Positions 43,594 to 56,025 of a stretch of 64,000 nt of DNA are shown one piece after another. Origin of the DNA: Hofstenia miamia (Eukaryota > Xenacoelomorpha > Acoela > Hofsteniidae); assembly GCA_900660155.1 (NCBI GenBank), contig CABFPE010000423.1, positions 86,410 through 150,409 of the forward strand, in the 5' to 3' direction. Numbering within the stretch: position 1 is the first letter of the stretch; every line of letters starts with the position of its first letter. The translations under genes were made by a program, and so were the position numbers. The notes under the pieces are model-generated. The model did not search any database. It was not told the origin of the DNA and worked only from the letters and a program-made list of their open reading frames with translations.

Positions 43594-45150
43594 TCCGGTG
43601 TTCCTTCCTTTGTAATTCATGAAACCTCCTCCACGCTTTCTATCCATTTAAAGCATCTTTACTCCTTCATTTGCTCCACTAAGCCCTATCCTGCCTGTTG
43701 GAAGACATCTTGGATTTCTCCGCTGTTAAAATCTAATCAGCTTCCCTCCTCGCAGGTCACGTCCTACCGCCCAATAGCTATTCTATCTCGACTGTCTATC
43801 ATCTTTGAACGCCTTGTTTTTCGTTATGTATTCCCAAAAATTCGTCACCTCATCTCTTCCTCTCAGCATGGCAACCTTCCTGGTCGCTCTACGATTACTA
43901 ACCTGCTCACTCTGATCGAAAACTGCTACTTTCACTCTGATAGTAATGATCCTGGTTGTATTATCTTTCTTGACATCTCAAAAGCGTTTGATCGTCTCCC
44001 TCATTCCATTCTGCTTGACAAGTTACGTTTATTTGGTTTTGATGTGGATTTCATCGAACTGTTCCAGTCCTACCTGACTAATCGCCACCAGTGTGTCAAA
44101 ATCAACTCGTCTATCTCTTCTCCTGTCCCCGTTACTAGTGGTGCCCCTCAAGGCTCAGTGTTTGCTGTTCTTTTCTTCCTCGTTGCCATTAACGACCTCC
44201 CTCATTCTGTTCTCAACTCGTCTTGCCTGTTGTATGTCGATGACACTGCGATTTTTGATTTTGGTTGGTCTTTTGCGTCGAACATTTTTTCTGATCTTGA
44301 GCACTTGTCTACTTGGTCCTCTGTCAACCATCTCGATTTTAGCACTACCAAGACATGTGGTATTTCCTTTTCTGTGGCTCCCCCTTCTGATTTGCCTCTA
44401 CCTGTGAACTTTGCGCCTCATCACACTCATCTTGGAGTTCAACTTGCTGCAAACTTAAATTGGACTGGACATGTGTCTTTGCGTCTCCGCAAAGCTAATT
44501 CCTCGCTATTTGCCCTTTTCCGTAATGTTCCTTTTAATACCTCGTCCGCTGTGAAACTCTCTTTGTTCAAGTCCATTCCTCGCGCCATTCTTCTCTACGC
44601 GTCTCCTTGTTGGTGGCCTTCTCGTGCTTTGTTCCACTCCATGGAACGTTTCCAGAAACGCGCTTTCAAATGGATTTCCTCTTTGGACTATAAAGACGCT
44701 CTGCTGAAATTCTCCACTCTCCCGCTGTCACTCTACTTCCATGCCTGTGATCTCCTTCTGTTCAATCGACTACTGACTCGCAAATTGGATCTTGATCCTT
44801 TTGATTTCATTAAGTTCTCTAATTCCTGCTGCACTCGCTCTGATGATGTTGTCACCTTCTCCATTCGCCGTACAAAGAAACATCGCACCCTTCACTCGTT
44901 TTTCAATCGTGCTTGTACTGCTGCTAATTACATCTTGACTCGCAACCCTCCATCAGCGATTGATTTCTTTTCCCCGCCACCGAGCTTCAAGAAATCTTTG
45001 ATGGCTTTCCTCTTTGCTGAGCCCTTCTCCAACTTCGCCTACTCTTCCATTTGCTCCTATTTCATCTCCTGTGACTGTCCTCGCTGTCGTAAAACTTGAC
45101 TTGTTTTTATTTTTTTTGTTGTGTATTATTATTATTATATTTGACCAAAA
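43594..45150 (+). mobile_element. LINE, 5'-truncated, RT frame open throughout
   Basis: The plus frame is open from just after 43593 to the stop at 45099. It starts in the linker before the reverse transcriptase (ICSTKPYPACWKTSWISPLL). Next come the RT motifs SYRPIAILSRLSIIFERLV, QHGNLPGRSTITNLLT, IIFLDISKAFDRLPHSILLD, GAPQGSVFAVLFFLVAINDL and the catalytic LLYVDDTAIF (about 44228). After the RT lies a basic region ending in a cysteine motif, CDCPRCRK. The 3' end has an ATT repeat (about 45129-45141). Base composition is visibly more GC- and pyrimidine-rich than its surroundings, so the insertion is probably young. The clade (CR1, Jockey or RTE-like) is not certain. A reversed fragment of the same family is at 37085-37405. 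Confidence 0.9.
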
Positions 45151-45448
45151 CAATCGAATTATTGTGATTATGCCTTTTTATTGGAAAATAATACTGGTAA
45201 TTTATCATATTGGATAACAACAATACTTGCAACTATTTTATATGAGTGTATATGCATAATTGCGTTCCTAATGCTAGCATTCAAAACAAGTAAAGTAAAT
45301 AAATTTCGAAACGTTGAGAAATAAACTATATTACCTTACTACAAATTTATCTACAGTAAATTAAAAATACACAAATCAATGATTCCTACACTTTTGAAAA
45401 GAATCTTTTGAAGTTTTGTCGGATATCCTCAATGTCGGATGTATAGAT
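45151..45448. other. Spacer, no gene
   Basis: AT-rich. Nothing recognised. Confidence 0.45.
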
Positions 45449-45793
45449 CAGGGCTTTGGAAAATTTGGAAAACTTTGGCTTGGAAATTTCAGAACTTGAA
45501 AACTGAAATATTTTTCATAATATATTGATTAAAAATTTTGGAAAGTTTGGAAATTTAAAACTTAAAATTGTTTAAAAATATATCGATTAAAAATAATACA
45601 TATATTAAAGCTTGCAAGTTTTTAATCGATATTAATCCATTTAATGTTTGCAAACTTTCATAAATTTTTTAATCGATACATTATGAAACTATTTTTAGTT
45701 TTCAAATTCCCACATTTTAAACGATATATTATAAAACAATTTAATGCTTAAAGTTTCCAAATTCGCAAAACAAACTTTTCCCAATCCCTCAAA
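45449..45793. repeat. Foldback (imperfect palindrome) MITE
   Basis: The left half (GGGCTTTGGAAAATTTGG, ATATATCGATTAAAAAT) is mirrored by the right half (ATTTTTTAATCGATACATT, CTTTTCCCAATCCCTC) around a centre near 45620. The ends CAGGG..TTGG and CCAA..CCCTC are hAT-like. No target-site duplication was established. Confidence 0.65.
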
Positions 45794-45794
45794 A

Positions 45795-46950
45795 TGTTCA
45801 AGCACCCCAGGAAACCTCAGGAGAATCTAAAACAGATAGCTGAGGAGATACTTCGCGATTTTCACAGAACCATCCAGGAAGTTGATTTTTTTGAGCTATT
45901 CATCCATTATTCAAATCATTGACGAATCATTTGAATTTTCTCAGCTCACGAATTATTAGGCAATGAGATACACGATCAAACGTCTTGCTAAGGTCCAGAG
46001 CGAGGATCCTAACATATTCAAAACCTCTTTTTTTTGATAATTTTACATGAATTTAACAATCTGATGAAAGCATCCTGTGTACAATAGTTTTTCCGGAATC
46101 CAAACTGATTTTTCTTAAGAAAAAGATTATAGCTATTAGAAATAAAAACATCATATATCAATCATTCAAAATTTCGAAATCGACTGAAATCAGACGAAGA
46201 TCGTCTTGCGATGAAACCTTACCTTTTTGGTGGGTTCAATACCAAGTTAATTTATATGCTACCACCAGTCTTTAGTACTATGAGAATCAATACGTTTCGT
46301 CGAAATGCTTTGTTGAATTTCTTTTGAAGGTAATTTGGCTTTGTAGCTTTGACGTCTTCGCTGGGCGAGATAAATCGTTCGCATCAAAAATTTTACATGG
46401 AGTGTTGACAATTTGACTTTGTTAAGGGGCAACATTCGTTGTAAACCGAATAGATAATTATTATGAGGGCTTCCATCATTTTATCAGGGTCAATTATTTC
46501 AAGAATATGCTCAAAATTAAAATTATCCAAAACATTATTCAGAGCCATTTTATTGCAGCAATTGTGATCATGGAAATGAATGTAGCAATGAGTTATTTTA
46601 GCAGGAACTTTAGGAATAGCTAGAAGTCCTATATGGTCACTATCCACACTGGATTTAAGAGTTTGTGTAAATGCCAGAAAGACTATCAACACTATCCGAG
46701 ATGTGACTATAATAATTAATAACTGCGAAAATGTGCGTGTTAGAAGCATGAAAAGTAAAAACCACAAAATTTCAATCTTATGACAGCCTTCTAGAAATAT
46801 TTGTTCAACATGCATATGCGACTGGTAATAAACACAAATTTCTCCTCCTCGTGATTTATCAGAATTTAAAATCAAAACACTATACTAATCAAACAATAGC
46901 TTTAAACGAAGATAGAATGTAACTGGAAGAGGATTGAGAATATCAAAAAC
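45795..46950 (-). mobile_element. LINE fragment (endonuclease end to mid-RT), broken
   Basis: Minus-strand reading gives an endonuclease-like segment (SDKSRGGEICVYYQSH near 46850, SSVDSDHIGLLAIPK near 46640). A linker follows, then RT segments NQFGFRKNYCTQDAFIRLLN (about 46090) and ILALDLSKTFDRVSHCLII (about 46000), stopping near VSWGA (about 45800). It is cut before the catalytic YxDD motif and has several frame changes. It is a third LINE, different from the two others. Confidence 0.7.
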
Positions 46951-47980
46951 CTGCATTTCTCCTGCTAGCAAAACCAGAGAGCCATTAATACTTTAACGAT
47001 TTGAATTGTGGTTCTATCTGTGTTAAACAAAACAGCAAGAATTAATTGTTCAACTTGTCTGAAAAAATCAGGAGTTTAGCTCTAAACACTATACGTAGCA
47101 TGCAAGAATTGAATTAAAATGAAAGCCTATGAAATTAATTGGCAATAATGAAACATCCTCGGATTTCTACTGCAGGTCAAGCAGTACTTATTGACTTCAT
47201 TGCTGCAGCTTCAAAATCGAGAGAGGACGATTTCGGCTTGCAATTTAATTGCAATTGTGTACTTGTTGACTTAAAGTTATGCATCATAACAAATATGTGT
47301 CGTCAAAAAAATAAGAGGAAGCATTTTCCCTATTATAACGTTTTAAAAGTACCATCACCGAAGAAATCATTTTAAGATCAGAGAGTTCGTAATTGCTCCT
47401 ACGAAGCAAATGCAAGTATTCACTCAAAAGAAATTTTTAAAATTCTTTCCCATTCGTGGTGATAAGTAATTCTTGAGGCTAAATGTTGACGTTCGCGCAA
47501 GTGAGAAACATAGAACTTACGATTGAGCTAAGAACTGAAGCTTCTTTATCTGATAACTAAGAAATAGGCTTGTTAATGCATTCAGTGGTGTGTCAAATAT
47601 GAAGCTTTAAAAGGTTCTTTAAAGGAATTTTTTAAGGATCGCAATTTCAGAAGAATTTACATAATGATTATGTTAGCTCTAAACGATGACAGGTATATTC
47701 TAGACCTAGTAAGCATCAAATCTGCCCTACTTTACGCTTAACTATATTAACTTAAAAAATTTTATGCAGCTTACTTGTTACAAAAACATCAACATTTCCA
47801 TCATATTCAACAATCCAAATTAATGCTATCTACACAAAATGAATCATGTTATTGGACCCCAATTTTTTACTTGTGTAGATTGGGTCTACAGGTCGGGAAG
47901 GTTTTTAATGTCGAATTTTTAATGTCGTCTCTTAGAAACTTTGGCTGTTCATTAACGTTGTAAATTTAATTTATTAAATA
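46951..47980. other. Intergenic, no gene recognised
   Basis: It may include more of the 5' end of the minus-strand LINE, but no motif is convincing. Open segments at 47139-47375 and 47775-47963 (+) are unrecognised. Confidence 0.4.
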
Positions 47981-47984
47981 TATT

Positions 47985-48302
47985 TAACTTAGGTTAGGAG
48001 TTTGGTTTATTACGTAATGAAAAAATAGGATTTGAGGTTAGGGTTTTGATCTATAAATAATACAGACATAAGGTTTTGGGTTATGGTTTATGTTTAGGAA
48101 AATGTATTTGATGTTTGGGTTTGGGGGATAGGTTTACAAAATAATAATGAAATAAGCTATTGGGTTAGGGCTTATGTCTGTTAATGATGAGTAAATAGGG
48201 CTTTGGGTTAAGGTTTAGGTTAAAAACATCCATTTGTGATTTTGGTTTAGTGTCTCAGTTTATATAATAATAAAGAAATAAGGTTTTGAGTTAGGTTTAG
48301 GA
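47985..48302 (+). repeat. Degenerate TTAGGG/GGTTTA-like tandem tract
   Basis: The T- and G-rich strand carries repeated phrases such as GAGGTTAGGGTTTT, GGGTTAGGGCTTATG, GGGTTAAGGTTTAGG and GAGTTAGGTTTAGG. They are spaced about 40-85 bases apart, each preceded by an AATAAG/AAATAG block. It resembles interstitial telomere-derived sequence or a satellite that has drifted. Confidence 0.65.
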
Positions 48303-48554
48303 AGTCATTTCCAACAATATCAATTAAAAATGACATTAAAAATATTACATTAATTGTCAATTACAATAAAAAATTACGAAATTATAAAGCACGTCAAAAA
48401 ACTACAATATTTAAAAATGATATTAAAAAATTAGGACACTAAAAATACAACATATCAAAGTGTGCAACCAGGGTTTTCGAGTACTCTGAATGTTAAGAAC
48501 TCAAACTCGAATAAGCTCGCAAAACTTGATCGTAAAAACTTGGAAGAGAAAAAT

Positions 48555-51176
48555 TGTAGAATTGTGGGCTGTGATTTTACTAGTAACTAATTGACTCTGC
48601 AGAAGGTTTAACATAGGAAACAGCAGCCCTGATTCTGGGGAAACAAGTAAAGAGAAAATAAACTAATATAAACAATTGTGGTTCATCCAAGTATTTGATA
48701 CGATACTTTAGGTCTTTCCAAGATGATCAACTAACGTGGCTTCCAGCCGAAGCGGAGTCTTTAGAAAACAGAAACAGTTCAGTGCTCAATTAGTGCATGG
48801 TGCTACCCTATTTGTCTCACTTATTAATTTCTATCTCATTACAAAAGTAAATCTCATTTTCATTGTTATATCTCAGCTCACTAAATAATAGTCTGTAATT
48901 ACCAGACATTCGTGTTAGCCAATGGCATGGTATCATCACAGTGTAATCAATTATAGGTGCATGTATGTGTTGAGTTTCTAACGAGAGATTTATTATTTCC
49001 TTAACCGTACCCGTATCTGTAACTTAATGAGTCCACAATTTGGGCTGGGAAGATCTAATGATAGCCAGGAGCTACGTGTCGCCCTGTACCTTGAGAAGGC
49101 ACTCCCAAATTGTCGCGGAGCTTAAGCAATTATTTTCATACTATAACACTAGATAAAGTAACAGAGAGAAAAGAAACAGTATTTGAGGATAGATAAAATC
49201 TATTGACCATTTTCTACAAGGTTACTCATTTTATACATGGTTAATAATAAATAACTACCTGCCTTAGTTTACAATCAAAGTTAATTGTTCATGTTATCAA
49301 TTTCCCTTGCAATTCAAATTACATTTGAGCAATGTATAGCACCTTCGAGAGGACATGAGTTCCTTCGTAAACCTGAGGTCAAAATATATAACTCTCNNNN
49401 NNNNNNNNNNNNNNNNNNNNNNNNNNNNNNNNNNNNNNNNNNNNNNNNNNNNNNNNNNNNNNNNNNNNNNNNNNNNNNNNNNNNNNNNNNNNNNNNNNNN
49501 NNNNNNNNNNNNNNNNNNNNNNNNNNNNNNNNNNNNNNNNNNNNNNNNNNNNNNNNNNNNNNNNNNNNNNNNNNNNNNNNNNNNNNNNNNNNNNNNNNNN
49601 NNNNNNNNNNNNNNNNNNNNNNNNNNNNNNNNNNNNNNNNNNNNNNNNNNNNNNNNNNNNNNNNNNNNNNNNNNNNNNNNNNNNNNNNNNNNNNNNNNNN
49701 NNNNNNNNNNNNNNNNNNNNNNNNNNNNNNNNNNNNNNNNNNNNNNNNNNNNNNNNNNNNNNNNNNNNNNNNNNNNNNNNNNNNNNNNNNNNNNNNNNNN
49801 NNNNNNNNNNNNNNNNNNNNNNNNNNNNNNNNNNNNNNNNNNNNNNNNNNNNNNNNNNNNNNNNNNNNNNNNNNNNNNNNNNNNNNNNNNNNNNNNNNNN
49901 NNNNNNNNNNNNNNNNNNNNNNNNNNNNNNNNNNNNNNNNNNNNNNNNNNNNNNNNNNNNNNNNNNNNNNNNNNNNNNNNNNNNNNNNNNNNNNNNNNNN
50001 NNNNNNNNNNNNNNNNNNNNNNNNNNNNNNNNNNNNNNNNNNNNNNNNNNNNNNNNNNNNNNNNNNNNNNNNNNNNNNNNNNNNNNNNNNNNNNNNNNNN
50101 NNNNNNNNNNNNNNNNNNNNNNNNNNNNNNNNNNNNNNNNNNNNNNNNNNNNNNNNNNNNNNNNNNNNNNNNNNNNNNNNNNNNNNNNNNNNNNNNNNNN
50201 NNNNNNNNNNNNNNNNNNNNNNNNNNNNNNNNNNNNNNNNNNNNNNNNNNNNNNNNNNNNNNNNNNNNNNNNNNNNNNNNNNNNNNNNNNNNNNNNNNNN
50301 NNNNNNNNNNNNNNNNNNNNNNNNNNNNNNNNNNNNNNNNNNNNNNNNNNNNNNNNNNNNNNNNNNNNNNNNNNNNNNNNNNNNNNNNNNNNNNNNCCAA
50401 GTATTTGATACGATACTTTAGGTCTTTCCAAGATGATCAACTAACGTGGCTTCCAGCTGAAGCGGAGTCTTTAGAAAACAGAAACAGTTCAGTGCTCGAT
50501 TAGTGCATGGTGCTACCCTATTTGTCTCACATATTAATTTCTATCTCATTACAAAAGTAAATCTCATTTTCATTGTTATCTCTCAGCTCACTAAATAATA
50601 GTCTGTAATTACCAGACATTCATGTTAGCCAACAGCATGGTATCATCACAGTGTAATCAATTATAGGTGCATGTATGTGTTGAGTTTTGAATGAGAGATT
50701 TATTATTTCCTTAACCGTACCCGTATCCGTAACTTAATGAGTCCACAATTTGGGCTGGGAAGATCTAATGATTGCCAGGAGCTACGTGTCGCCCTGTACC
50801 TTGAGAAGGCACTCCCAAATTGTCGCCAAGCTTAAGCAATTATTTTCATACTATAACACTAGATAAAGTAACGGAGAGAAAAGTAACAGTATTTGAGGAT
50901 AGATAAAATCTATTGACCATTTTCTACAAGTTTACTCATTTTATACATGGTTAATAATAAATAACTACCTGCCTTAGTTTACAATCAAATTTAATTGTTC
51001 ATGTCATAAATTTCCCTCGCAATTAAAATTACATTTGAGCAACATATAGCACCTTCGAGGGGACATGAGTTCCTTCACAAACCCGAGGTCAAAACATAAT
51101 TCTGACGTCATAGTGACGTAAAAGGAAATAAAAATTAACTAAATAATAAACACGAATTTCCCCGGGTGACTCTACA
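48555..51176 (-). mobile_element. LTR element or solo LTR, family B, containing an assembly gap
   Basis: The insertion starts TGTAGAATTG and ends GTGACTCTACA on the plus strand. It is flanked by the 4-bp direct repeat AAAT (48551-48554 and 51177-51180). Two near-identical LTR copies lie on either side of exactly 1000 Ns. The left copy (48555-49396) lacks its last ~70 bases and the right (50397-51176) its first ~132. A whole LTR would be about 912 bases, matching the one at 61191-62094 (904). Either the internal region is hidden in the gap, or a solo LTR was duplicated in assembly. The LTRs differ at only a few percent of positions, so the insertion is fairly young. Confidence 0.85.
49397..50396. 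other. Assembly gap, 1000 Ns
   Basis: Exactly 1000 unknown bases, probably a placeholder length. Confidence 1.
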
Positions 51177-51460
51177 AAATCATCAAAACTCAAACTTGAA
51201 CTCATTCAAAAATCCACTCGAAAATACCATAAAAATTACATTTTTTTAAATATAAATTTTCTTACCAATCACAAAAACTATATTTTAGCTTAGAATTATT
51301 GTAAAATAAATGTTTTTTATTCTAAAAAACTCGGAATTAGAAAAAAAATCAATTGAACTCGGAATTTCATTTCAAAAATTACTCGAACTCAAACTCGAAA
51401 CGTAAAAACTCGAACTTGGCCCAAGTAACTCAAACTCAACTCGAAAACCCTGTGTGCAAC

Positions 51461-51738
51461 AAGCAAAGTGAGTGACACCATTTTAGTGCTCAACTTCATC
51501 ATAAAATTATTTTTAAAACTTCATTTATCAGTTCACAACTTAAATTAATAATATTTTTTATGATAATTTTTAAATAATTGTTTATGTTGAAATCATTTAT
51601 ATTGTCATAAAGAGACAGTATTAGAGTACTGTTAAAATGGTTATGGTCACTATCAGCCAAAGGCATCAAAACAAAAACAAATTTCAATGTTTAAAATTAT
51701 AGTTTTCTCATTTTAATAGTAATTTATAAAATATACAT
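51461..51738. other. Upstream region of the hAT transposase gene
   Basis: AT-rich and ending in a pyrimidine/AG stretch (TTATTTATTTATAG near 51769, and ATTATTTTCAG near 51800) that looks like a 3' splice site. The first transposase exon may therefore lie upstream or be missing. Confidence 0.4.
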
Positions 51739-53945
51739 TTGCCATATTTTAAAACTTTATTTATTTATAGATTAACAATGTTGCTTCTAAATTATTTTCA
51801 GTCAGGCAGTGTGAAAGGAGCTGTTAATAAATGTATTCCAAGTGATTTGAATGATGACAACCCTAACCAACCAAGTGGAAAATTTCCACCATCAGTATTT
51901 GGTAATCAAGTTCGTTCATTTAATGACAAATGGTATCTAGGCAGACCCTGGTTAGAATATTCAAAGGAGAGTGATGCAGCATTTTGCTATTGTTGTTGCA
52001 AATTTTGTAGCTCATCAAACACTGGAGAATATGCTTTCCGTTCAACAGGATTTCGAAATTGGAAAACAGCCCTAGAAAAAAAGCGTGGATTCCATTTACA
52101 CGAACTTTCTTCTGACCATATTCAAGCAATGAAATCTTGGAAGGAATTACAGTCACGTAAAGAAAATCACCAAGAAATCTCAACTTTACTAATTGAAAAT
52201 CAACTTGAAAAAAACCGATATTATGTTAGTGCCATCCTTGATGTACATAAATTTTTGGTTATTAACAAACTACCTTATAGAGGAGATTCTGAAAAATCAA
52301 ATGAAGATAATATTAATTTTCAATCAGGCCTTTTTATGCGTCTATTTGAGTATACTTTGCAAAAAGATTCAAAATTGTCCGAAATAGCAAAGAACATACC
52401 AAAAGTAGCAACCTACACATCTCATGAAATTCAGAACGATATAATATCAATGATGGCTACTATAGTTCAAGAAAAGATTGTAACCAAGATAAAAAATTCT
52501 GATACCCCATATTTTACACTTAAGGTGGATGGAACTAAAGATCCCACTGGTAATGAAAATCTGTCAATTGTAATACGTTCTGTAAAAGAGGGAAAAGCAT
52601 TTGAACATTTGCTTGCAATTGAAACAACAGATGATCTTTGTGCAGAGGCACTGACAACTGTGATATTACAATCTATCGAGTCTCTTGGCCTAAACCCCCA
52701 AAACATTATTTCCCAGTGTTATGACGGAGCTGCTGTAATGGCAGGCAAGCATGGCGGAGTTCAAGCTAGATTACAGCAGAAACTAAGTAAATTAATTCCA
52801 TATATCCATTGTTACAACCACAAGCTCCATCTAGTGGTAATAAATGCCATTTCTCGGGATGACAACATTTTGATTTTTGCAGCTTATTGTACAACTTTAC
52901 TAGAAATTTTCTAGTTTCAAAGCTCTATGAAGGTACAAAGCTTTCTCGTCTTATGGAACAGCGTTGGGATGGTCACTTAAAAATGACAAAGTGTATTTCA
53001 GAAAACTACGAAAGCCTGATTGAGTTACTTGAAAAAGTAATTAAAAGCAACTTATCGGGAAATGTTATTATTGAAGCAACAGGTCTCCTTACAAAAATGA
53101 AAGAACCTGAATTTATGTTTACTGTAAAATTCATACATACATTACTTTCTTGTCTTAAACCAGCCAATGATATCTTACAATCAGAAAAAATGGATTTGCT
53201 AACTGCCAGTGAAATTGTGAAGAGTTCTCTAGAATTAGTCAAGAACATGTGACAGGAAATTGAATTTGTAAAATTGTATGAAGAATCTTTTAAAAATTAT
53301 GACTCACCATTTCCAGAGAAATGAAAGCGAGAGTTGCCTGTCCATTTAAATGATTTTATTGTTACAGACATTCAGGTTAGTGAATTGGGTACATCGGCAA
53401 AATGTAAATTGTTAGAAATGTATTATGGAGTTCTGGACAGAACAATTGGTGAAATTCAATCACGATTTAGTACTGAAAATGTTGCTCTTTTAAGAAGCAT
53501 TAAATGCTTAACAGAATTTGAGAATGAACTATTAATCCAATCACATCTTTCTCTTTTGGCACAGCTATGTTCTGTTGATATTATTGAAAGTAAGTGTGAA
53601 ATTGCTGCAGCTTCAAATTTTCTTAAGACAAAACTCAATGAAAAATGTTTTAATGCAGATATTGAAGGTATAACAAAGTTTCTTTATCCATTTCGAGAAG
53701 CCTTTCCAAGTGTCTTTCGGCTTTATGCGGCAGCACTGACATTACCAGCATCGACAGCAACATGTGAAGCCAGTTTCAGCACTCTATCCCGAATTATTTC
53801 ACCATATAGAAGAAGTATGTCACAGAAACAGAAGGCTAATTTGGTACTCCTTTCACATGAAAGTTTAGTGACTTCTTCAATTGAAACTGAAAATTTTTTA
53901 AAAAGATTTAACAATTTGAAAAATCGACGATTGCAGTTGTGGTAA
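51739..53945 (+). pseudogene. hAT transposase (ZMYM1/TTF-zinc-finger type), nearly complete but broken
   Basis: The product would be about 730 residues, normal for this hAT group, which cuts and pastes elements with 8-bp target sites. The N-terminal TTF-type zinc finger reads KWYLGRPWLEYSKESDAAFC..CCKFC. The DDE/RNase H core follows: FTLKVDGTKDPTGNENLSIV (first Asp region, about 52515), ISQCYDGAAVMAGKHGGVQ (about 52710) and YIHCYNHKLHLVV (about 52802). The C-terminal dimerisation domain reads LPASTATCEASFSTLSRI..YRRSMSQKQKANLVLL (about 53740-53850). Breaks are a frame change near 52890-52914 and two in-frame TGA codons (53250 and 53322), which could be decayed CGA. Terminal repeats were not identified. 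Confidence 0.9.
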
Positions 53946-54650
53946 ACTATTTTTTCCTATTGTTCTTAAATAAAATTTTGTTCAAGCTCTTTCTTATCTT
54001 ATTTTATAATACTGATAAAATATTTTAAATAAAATAAAATATTTATTAGCCCCTTCAAAATTGAGCAAGCCCCTGTGCTAACTTTATTTACATAGCGGGC
54101 CTGCGTATACTGCTATCAATCTAAATCAAAATGATTTACAAGTTTAATGCAATACTATTATGCATAATACCATTACTGATAAAATTGTGACCTAAAACTC
54201 AAATTTAAAACACTATTTTTTTGCATTTCACTAGTTACAGGTGAGACTTGAGTATTGATTTAGTAAAGTAATAATAAAAGATAATGATGGACAATTTATG
54301 ACAGTTTAAGTTTTACACTAACTACTATTAATGCTTTCAAAACAAGCAATCTTTATGTAATATGTCATACAGTATTGATTTGATCTTTTTCCAAATGTTA
54401 ATCCAATAATCATGTTCTAATCCATTCCAACATCTACTATTCTTTTAATTGGAGCCTGAGCCCTACTATAAATATTATTTGTACTTTAATTTCTGTTAAT
54501 GATAATGCTAATGATAACACAATTATTTTGAAGTGATTTCTACATTGAACCTTAATTGATATCTACTTCGTGCTTTTTTCACAACTAAACAATCAGGAAT
54601 ATTTTGCTTCAAAAATTAAAGAAAGTTACTGGATGTGTAATTTAAATGCT
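53946..54650. other. 3' flank of the hAT gene, no gene
   Basis: The GAGCAAGCCCCTGTGCTAAC...GCGGGCCTGCG segment at 54063-54110 could include the right end of the hAT element, but no partner was found on the left. Confidence 0.35.
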
Positions 54651-54654
54651 ACTA

Positions 54655-55870
54655 TTAAATATAAATAGTATATAGTGAAGAACTGGAAAGGCAAGCAAAT
54701 CATGTTGAGAGTGAGAACACAATCTCTCTCTAAAACTGAAATGCTAGCAATTCTATATGATAATAATAATTATAATAACTATACAAACTTCATCAAACGT
54801 ATTGCCTTTTAATTTTGAGAATACTGTTTTAAGCAGTATAAAACAAAATAATACTATTTTAAACTTGAAGATCTGATGGCAATATTGTTGGAAATAAAAT
54901 TAAGCAAAATAATAGTGTTTTAAACTTGAAAATTGGGTGGCAATATTACCTGAAGTGATATTATGCATAATAATAGTGTTTTAAAGTTGAAAATCAGGTG
55001 GCAATATTACCTGAAGAGGTATTTGAAGTAAAACATAATATATTTCATTAGAAGATCAAACTTCAATATAACCTACATCATTTATAAGCAAAATTATACA
55101 GCTATATGTAAGAAAATCAGATTCCAACATTAACTTGAGCAGTGCAAATTCTATGAACAAACTACTAGTATGATGTAAAAAAGAACTATAATATAAAATT
55201 GATTTAAAGAAAAATAACAATTGTTTTTAAGTGGCAACATTGCATTTTGTAATGGCAATATTGAATTCTGTTTGGCAGTATTTATTTTAATTTAGCTAAT
55301 ACATTGTTTTTTTTTCTGTAAAATAGCCACCTATAGAACTTCACTATGGTCTTCTTGGAATTTTAATTTATTATATAATAAATCAGTACAAGTTAATAAT
55401 TGAGCATATGATTTTAATCTTAGGACCTTAAACTAATTATGCAAAATTAAAATAATGTTGTTTTACTGCTAAATTTGAGTTAATTTATTGATAGTGCAGC
55501 AATTAAAGGTTATCATTGTCATCATAACTTTTGTTCCTTAAAGTAATTCATTACTAATTTATTTATAGTGCAATTCTTTAATTCATTAATTTATGTATTA
55601 ATATACATAAAATTATAAATGATGCTCCTTTCTTGTGCATTTTTGTCCTTTTCATTTATTAAATTTCACAAGTATTTTTCTAATGAACAATGTAAGTGAT
55701 ATTGAAATTTAATCTTCAAATATAAAACAGCATTTTTTCCAAATACCACTTATTAATATTACTATATAGAATTGCTAGCTATTCATTTTTTGAGAGAGAT
55801 ATTTTGTTCTCACTCTTAATGTCATTTGCTTGCTTTGACAGTTCTTCATTATATTCTACTAATATTTATT
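54655..55870. mobile_element. Noncoding element with ~105-base inverted repeats
   Basis: 54655-54765 is the reverse complement of 55760-55870, with imperfections. Shared blocks are GAAGAACTG, GCAAGCAAAT, GAGAGTGAGAACA and GCTAGCAATTCTATAT. About 1 kb of AT-rich noncoding sequence lies between, including three tandem units at 54846-55030. It behaves like a foldback or large MITE. No target-site duplication was determined. Confidence 0.75.
54846..55030 (+). repeat. Three tandem ~62-base units
   Basis: Each unit carries AATAATAGTGTTTTAAACTTGAA (or a variant) and then GGTGGCAATATTACCTGAAG. The units start near 54846, 54907 and 54969. Confidence 0.85.
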
Positions 55871-56025
55871 ATAATATATTTGTTTTTAAAATGAACTTTT
55901 TATTCAATAAAATCATTTACAAATTAAAAATTTAAGTTGTAAACAATGACCCACTAAAATATAGATACATAATAGAATATAGTTTCCATATTGTAAGCAT
56001 AATACAAAATAAATTATTGCCTTTA
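55871..56025. other. Spacer
   Basis: Nothing recognised. Confidence 0.4.

Larger units (their letters stand above)
48469..51452. mobile_element. hAT-type MITE with TGTGCAAC target-site duplication, split by an LTR element
   Basis: The ends CAGGGTTTTCGAGT and ACTCGAAAACCCTG are inverted repeats. The 8-bp direct repeat TGTGCAAC flanks both (48461-48468 and 51453-51460). Without the inserted LTR element it is about 358 bases, noncoding, with repeated CTCGAACTC/CTCAAACTC phrases. An inverted, CG-depleted relative lies at 58117-58437. Confidence 0.9.

Noticed and set aside
49285-50503. Long ORFs across the N gap
   Set aside because: They consist of unknown bases and have no meaning.
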